NCBI GenBank assembly: GCA_013414685.1
Contig: CP058704.1
Location: forward strand, 2,294,436 to 2,304,774
Reading direction: 5' to 3'
DNA: 10,339 nt
Source of the DNA: Parachlamydiaceae bacterium
GTDB lineage: Bacteria; Chlamydiota; Chlamydiia; Chlamydiales; Parachlamydiaceae
A model generated the notes under the pieces. The model did not search any database, was not told the origin of the DNA, and saw only the letters and a program-made list of their open reading frames with translations. The translations under genes were made by a program, and so were the position numbers. Below, piece by piece: positions 8,501-10,339 of the stretch. Positions within the stretch are counted from its first letter, which is position 1. Every line of letters starts with the position of its first letter.

Positions 8501-9790
8501 CCCAACTGCTTGAGCATTATTTAGAAATTGCACTTCTTGCAATAGATCCAAAAATGTTAGAGCAAGATTCTGCTCTTCAACGGCAAGCTGAGCGTTTAAT
8601 AAACTTTCTCCCAGCAAGACTTGTACGGTTGAAGACAAAAATGTCTGAAGATCCCGAGAAAGCTCTTTTGCCTTCGGAAAATTTTTCCGCTTCTATGGCT
8701 TCTTTGGGCAGCAACATGGCCCAACCGGCGCGAGCCATGCCTGGGTCTTTGGAGGATTTTTCTCAATGCTTCATCAAACGATGATTACTGCAGGGCAAAG
8801 CGTGAGTACACGTGCAGGCATTAAAAATCATTTTCCCATCGCGCTTAGATTATGCTGTGAAAAACTCGAGAATTTGAATCTGAATAATGAAAAAATCAAC
8901 AATTCAAAGTGTCGTTTATGACTATCCGACAATCAAAGTTATTTATAATTGTCCGATGAATTTTCATAGTGCTAAATTAATGATCATTGCACAAATTAAT
9001 CCAGATGGAGAATTAAAGAATCTTGTGTTTGAAGGAGACTTTTTACACCTGATGGTATTGGGAGAGTTGGAAGAGAACAGGATCTGCAGCGATATGTCAT
9101 GAATTCTTACTATACGCCTATAACTCCTATGACTGCGCCAAAAGATTACAAACATGCCCCTTCAGCTTCAGGAACGGTGCATTTTCAATGGGATGTAAGT
9201 TTACAAAATGTTGAAAGTGATTTTTCAGCAATCGCCAATCATCTGCAAAAAATGGTAGATTTCTTACAAATCAGCGTAGAACTTCCTGAAGAGTTTCACG
9301 AAAATATTCTTGAAGATTATCCATGGACGTTAGGTTTGTTTGAAACACATCATTTGCAACAAATGCCTAAAAAGAAGACCGAGCAGTTTGTAAATAGTTT
9401 TTAAATGGAGTAATAAAGAATTTTTCAGAGCAAAACATTCAAAGTTTTTTAACACATTATTATAAGATTTTCAGTATCGACCCGAATCATCCGCTATTGC
9501 AAGAAATTTATGATCGCTTGCTCGATGAAGATTTTGTATGGGAAAAGAAACATTTATATAAAAATTTACTGTCTTTCTTAAGTCAAATGAATCCAGAGAA
9601 ACATGTAAAAACACCCCATTTCCTTTCAGCAATGCAGAAAAATTAATTCAACTACCAGCTATCTCTCAAGAAAGATATGAAAAATCCAATCACGCTTGCC
9701 TTTCATTTTGACGGCAGAATCTGAAGAAGCAGATTTTTATTTCGAATCTGCAAAAAAGAATTTCTTGAATTATATACTCCTTCAGGTTAA
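5520..9790 (+). CDS. PEP synthase/PPDK-like phosphotransferase with unrecognised C-terminal half (about 1431 aa after repair), many frameshifts
   Basis: The start is ATG 5520 with GTAGGA six bases upstream. The reading becomes continuous to TAA 9788-9790 after about 27 single-base corrections (26 missing, 1 extra), nearly all at homopolymers, and the total is a whole number of codons. Order by repaired residue: an N-terminal helical region (1-200), a PPDK_N ATP-grasp domain (about 205-515), a swivelling phosphohistidine domain (about 530-640, His about 592), then about 800 residues with no motif I recognise. Family enzymes (PEP synthase, PPDK, rifampin phosphotransferase, glucan water dikinase) pass the beta-phosphate of ATP through the His to a substrate bound by a further domain. 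The PEP-binding TIM barrel motifs of PEP synthase are not visible, so the acceptor is unknown. The gene lies 82 bases after the GHKL/zincin gene on the same strand, suggesting shared function. Confidence 0.75.
6118..7060 (+). other. PPDK_N ATP-grasp nucleotide-binding domain
   Basis: The domain starts with VGNKAANLERL (from 6136, residue about 208), equivalent to the G-x-K-x-x-x-L motif that positions the ATP phosphates. The core MIRSTGKEDT (6436-6465, about 308-317) carries the conserved Arg and Glu-Asp of the R-S-S-x-x-E-D motif. It continues, through a missing C at 6480-6481, into NPGGNESFANV, equivalent to the SFAGQ-ETFLNV loop of PEP synthase. PFMPVLLQVMV (6619-6651), YGHAEGVV and MDVEWSYD (6991-7014) follow in family order. 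The ending QARPIRP (7040-7060) is the classical Q-A-R-P terminus of the domain. Frame corrections inside lie at about 6480 and 6888. All expected ATP-grasp landmarks are present, so ATP binding is likely. Confidence 0.85.
7090..7420 (+). other. Swivelling phosphohistidine (PEP-utilizers mobile) domain
   Basis: After correcting A-run losses at about 7097, 7171, 7225 and 7235, the reading gives AILIGKPSAPNSHEAGFFV followed by KEGIPLIYL. This aligns with the family pattern V-T-x-x-T-x-P, then T-S-H-A-A-I-V-A-R-E-x-G-I-P-A-V, which places the phosphorylated His at codon 7282-7284 (residue about 592). The strand LIDTQEGVMGFV (about 7378-7411, missing G at 7395-7398) resembles the V-D-G-x-x-G-x-V strand that closes the domain. 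The usual Gly-rich stretch before the His and the following Ala-Ala are altered (NSHEAG), so the domain is divergent, but the catalytic His is kept. Catalysis is likely but unproven. Confidence 0.6.
7421..9790 (+). other. Unrecognised C-terminal half of the phosphotransferase
   Basis: About 800 repaired residues follow the phosphohistidine domain. The first part (7460-8780) is rich in predicted helices (for example LLNETAKNFDLDEIKG, LEHYLEIALLAIDPKMLE). From about 8780 it changes to mixed strand and helix, with VYDYPTIKVIYNCPMNFHSA (8917-8976) and DGIGRVGREQDLQRYV (about 9050-9098), which look like a folded globular unit. The last part (9099-9790) reads through T-run and C-run losses at about 9399, 9614, 9700 and 9756. 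I see none of the PEP synthase barrel motifs (such as G-T-N-D-L or C-G-E). By position this half should hold the acceptor-binding domain, but no substrate can be named. Confidence 0.5.
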
Positions 9791-9913
9791 AAGTTGGAAA
9801 ATTTGACAAGACAGCTTCTCGAGTTTGAATCTGCCTGCACGTCCAGTGGAGTGCTCCTTCAAAGGTTATGCCTGATCAAAATTGAACGCTTCTTTGTCTA
9901 ATTTCCCAACTTT
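9790..9913. repeat. Long imperfect palindrome (about 45-base arms), possible structured RNA, MITE remnant or terminator
   Basis: The left arm (9790-9839) and the reverse complement of the right arm (about 9869-9913) align with small bulges: AAAGTTGG, AAA, GACAA, GA, AGC, TTC, TTT and GATC-like blocks occur in the same order in both. A transcript would fold into a rod of about 45 pairs with several internal bulges and a roughly 29-base apical loop. The left arm begins at the stop codon of the phosphotransferase gene. There is no U-tract directly after the right arm, so it is not a classical intrinsic terminator. It could be an RNA gene of rod-like shape (6S RNA is one such shape), a MITE-type insertion, or an mRNA-stabilising 3' hairpin. 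The arm symmetry is seen directly; the role is inference. Confidence 0.5.
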
Positions 9914-9921
9914 CGTATAAG
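9894..9921 (+). promoter_or_regulatory. Candidate promoter for the small membrane protein and pgm
   Basis: TTGTCT (9894-9899) and TATAAG (9916-9921) are 16 bases apart, in the right arm of the long palindrome and just beyond it. The -35 hexamer is identical to that of the candidate promoter at 418-446. The start would lie near 9928, giving a leader of about 29 bases to ATG 9957. The spacer contains short homopolymers, so a one-base assembly loss could hide an ideal 17-base spacing. Confidence 0.35.
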
Positions 9922-9956
9922 GTGAAATTTTTAATCTGAGAAGATAGGAAGTAGTT

Positions 9957-10150
9957 ATGAAAGAACACGCTCTTTTTGTTGCAGGCCTTCTCTTTGCTCT
10001 CATTGCTTTAATTCACTTATCTCGTCTTTATTTTCATTTTTCAATCCTCATCGGCTCAATCCCAATTCCCTATTGGGCAAACGTCGTTGGACTGATTCTT
10101 TTTGCTGCATTGAGTTTTGGATGTTTTACGCATTGAAATTCGGCGACTAA
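9957..10150 (+). CDS. Small two-helix inner-membrane protein, single frameshift near C-terminus
   Basis: ATG 9957 is preceded by AGGAAG (9946-9951) with five-base spacing, a good ribosome binding site. Read literally, the protein is 59 residues and stops at TGA 10134-10136 with the unnatural end SFGCFTH. Adding one T to the run at 10115-10118 changes the end to SFWMFYALKFGD and moves the stop to TAA 10148-10150, giving 64 residues. Two hydrophobic helices are visible, at residues about 5-25 (LFVAGLLFALIALIHLSRLY) and about 40-59, separated by a short loop with IPIPYW. It belongs to no named family I can state securely; similar small two-helix proteins occur in intracellular bacteria. It lies 31 bases upstream of pgm and is probably co-transcribed with it. 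Function unknown. Confidence 0.65.
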
Positions 10151-10181
10151 ACGACATATTTTTTAATTCTTATAAGGTCAT

Positions 10182-10339
10182 ATGAAAAATCACCCTCTTG
10201 CAGGAACTTCTCCTACCCAAGCAATGCTTGTTGATATTCCTTCGCTTCTTTCAGCTTATTATAAAGAAATTCCAGATCCGGCGATTCTTGAGCAGCGGGT
10301 ATCTTTTGGCACTTCGGGTCATCGCGGCTCATCTTTTAA
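10182..10339 (+). CDS. pgm: Phosphoglucomutase (alpha-D-glucose phosphate-specific), N-terminal part, runs off right edge
   Basis: ATG 10182 follows AAGG (10173-10176) with five-base spacing. The 52 complete codons carry the N-terminal landmark VSFGTSGHRGSS (about 10299-10334), the opening motif of alpha-D-phosphohexomutases of the E. coli Pgm type, which reads KFGTSGHRGSA there. The preceding residues (AGTSPTQAMLVDIPSLLSAYY) match the position and style of the Pgm N-terminal arm. The enzyme interconverts glucose 1-phosphate and glucose 6-phosphate in the cytoplasm, linking glycogen and sugar-nucleotide metabolism to glycolysis. The active-site phosphoserine lies outside the window. No frameshift is seen in the visible part. 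Confidence 0.9.
   Translation, partial: MKNHPLAGTSPTQAMLVDIPSLLSAYYKEIPDPAILEQRVSFGTSGHRGSSF

Noticed and set aside
491..9790. A cluster of dozens of separate small genes
   Set aside because: The pieces overlap in shifting frames, lack their own ribosome binding sites, and join into continuous conserved domains by single-base homopolymer corrections.
491..9790. Programmed ribosomal frameshifting or transcriptional slippage as the normal expression mode
   Set aside because: About 47 sites would be needed, many at runs of only two to four bases, and neighbouring ordinary genes show the same lesion. A role at one or two long A/T runs cannot be excluded.
1..10339. CRISPR array, tRNA, rRNA, transposase or phage genes
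   Set aside because: No regularly spaced repeats, cloverleaf-like sequences, rRNA segments or transposase motifs were seen on either strand.

Overview
The window is AT-rich, gene-dense bacterial DNA. The most likely source is an intracellular Chlamydia-like bacterium (Parachlamydiaceae type), with a Legionellales-type intracellular gammaproteobacterium as the alternative. The assignment is only moderate: it rests on base composition, very long proteins of unusual architecture, and the flanking genes, not on a marker gene.

Layout: (1) minus strand, 1-350: the N-terminal part of a DHH-family phosphoesterase of the exopolyphosphatase/Prune type, running off the left edge. (2) 351-490: AT-rich divergent intergenic region with a candidate promoter. 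(3) plus strand, 491-5437: one very long gene whose repaired product would be about 1652 residues, with two Hsp90-like GHKL ATPase modules and a C-terminal HExxH zincin-like motif. (4) 5438-5519: short gap with an extended -10 promoter and a ribosome binding site. (5) plus strand, 5520-9790: a second long gene (repaired product about 1431 residues) with the ATP-grasp domain and the swivelling phosphohistidine domain of the PEP synthase/PPDK family, but a long unrecognised C-terminal half where the PEP-binding barrel should be. (6) 9790-9913: a long imperfect palindrome. (7) 9957-10150: a small two-helix membrane protein. (8) 10182-10339: the start of phosphoglucomutase (pgm), running off the right edge.

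Read literally, both long genes are shredded into about 45 short open frames. Every break can be repaired by one base, nearly always by adding one base to a homopolymer (44 missing bases and 5 extra by my count). Both repaired genes then come out as whole numbers of codons with coherent motifs across the joints. The same lesion occurs in the DHH gene and in the small membrane protein gene. The simplest explanation is homopolymer under-calling in the assembly, not gene decay.

The core of interest is the tandem pair: a dual GHKL ATPase/zincin-like protein followed 82 bases later by a PEP synthase-like phosphotransferase with a new C-terminus. I do not recognise this combination as a named system, and its function is unknown.
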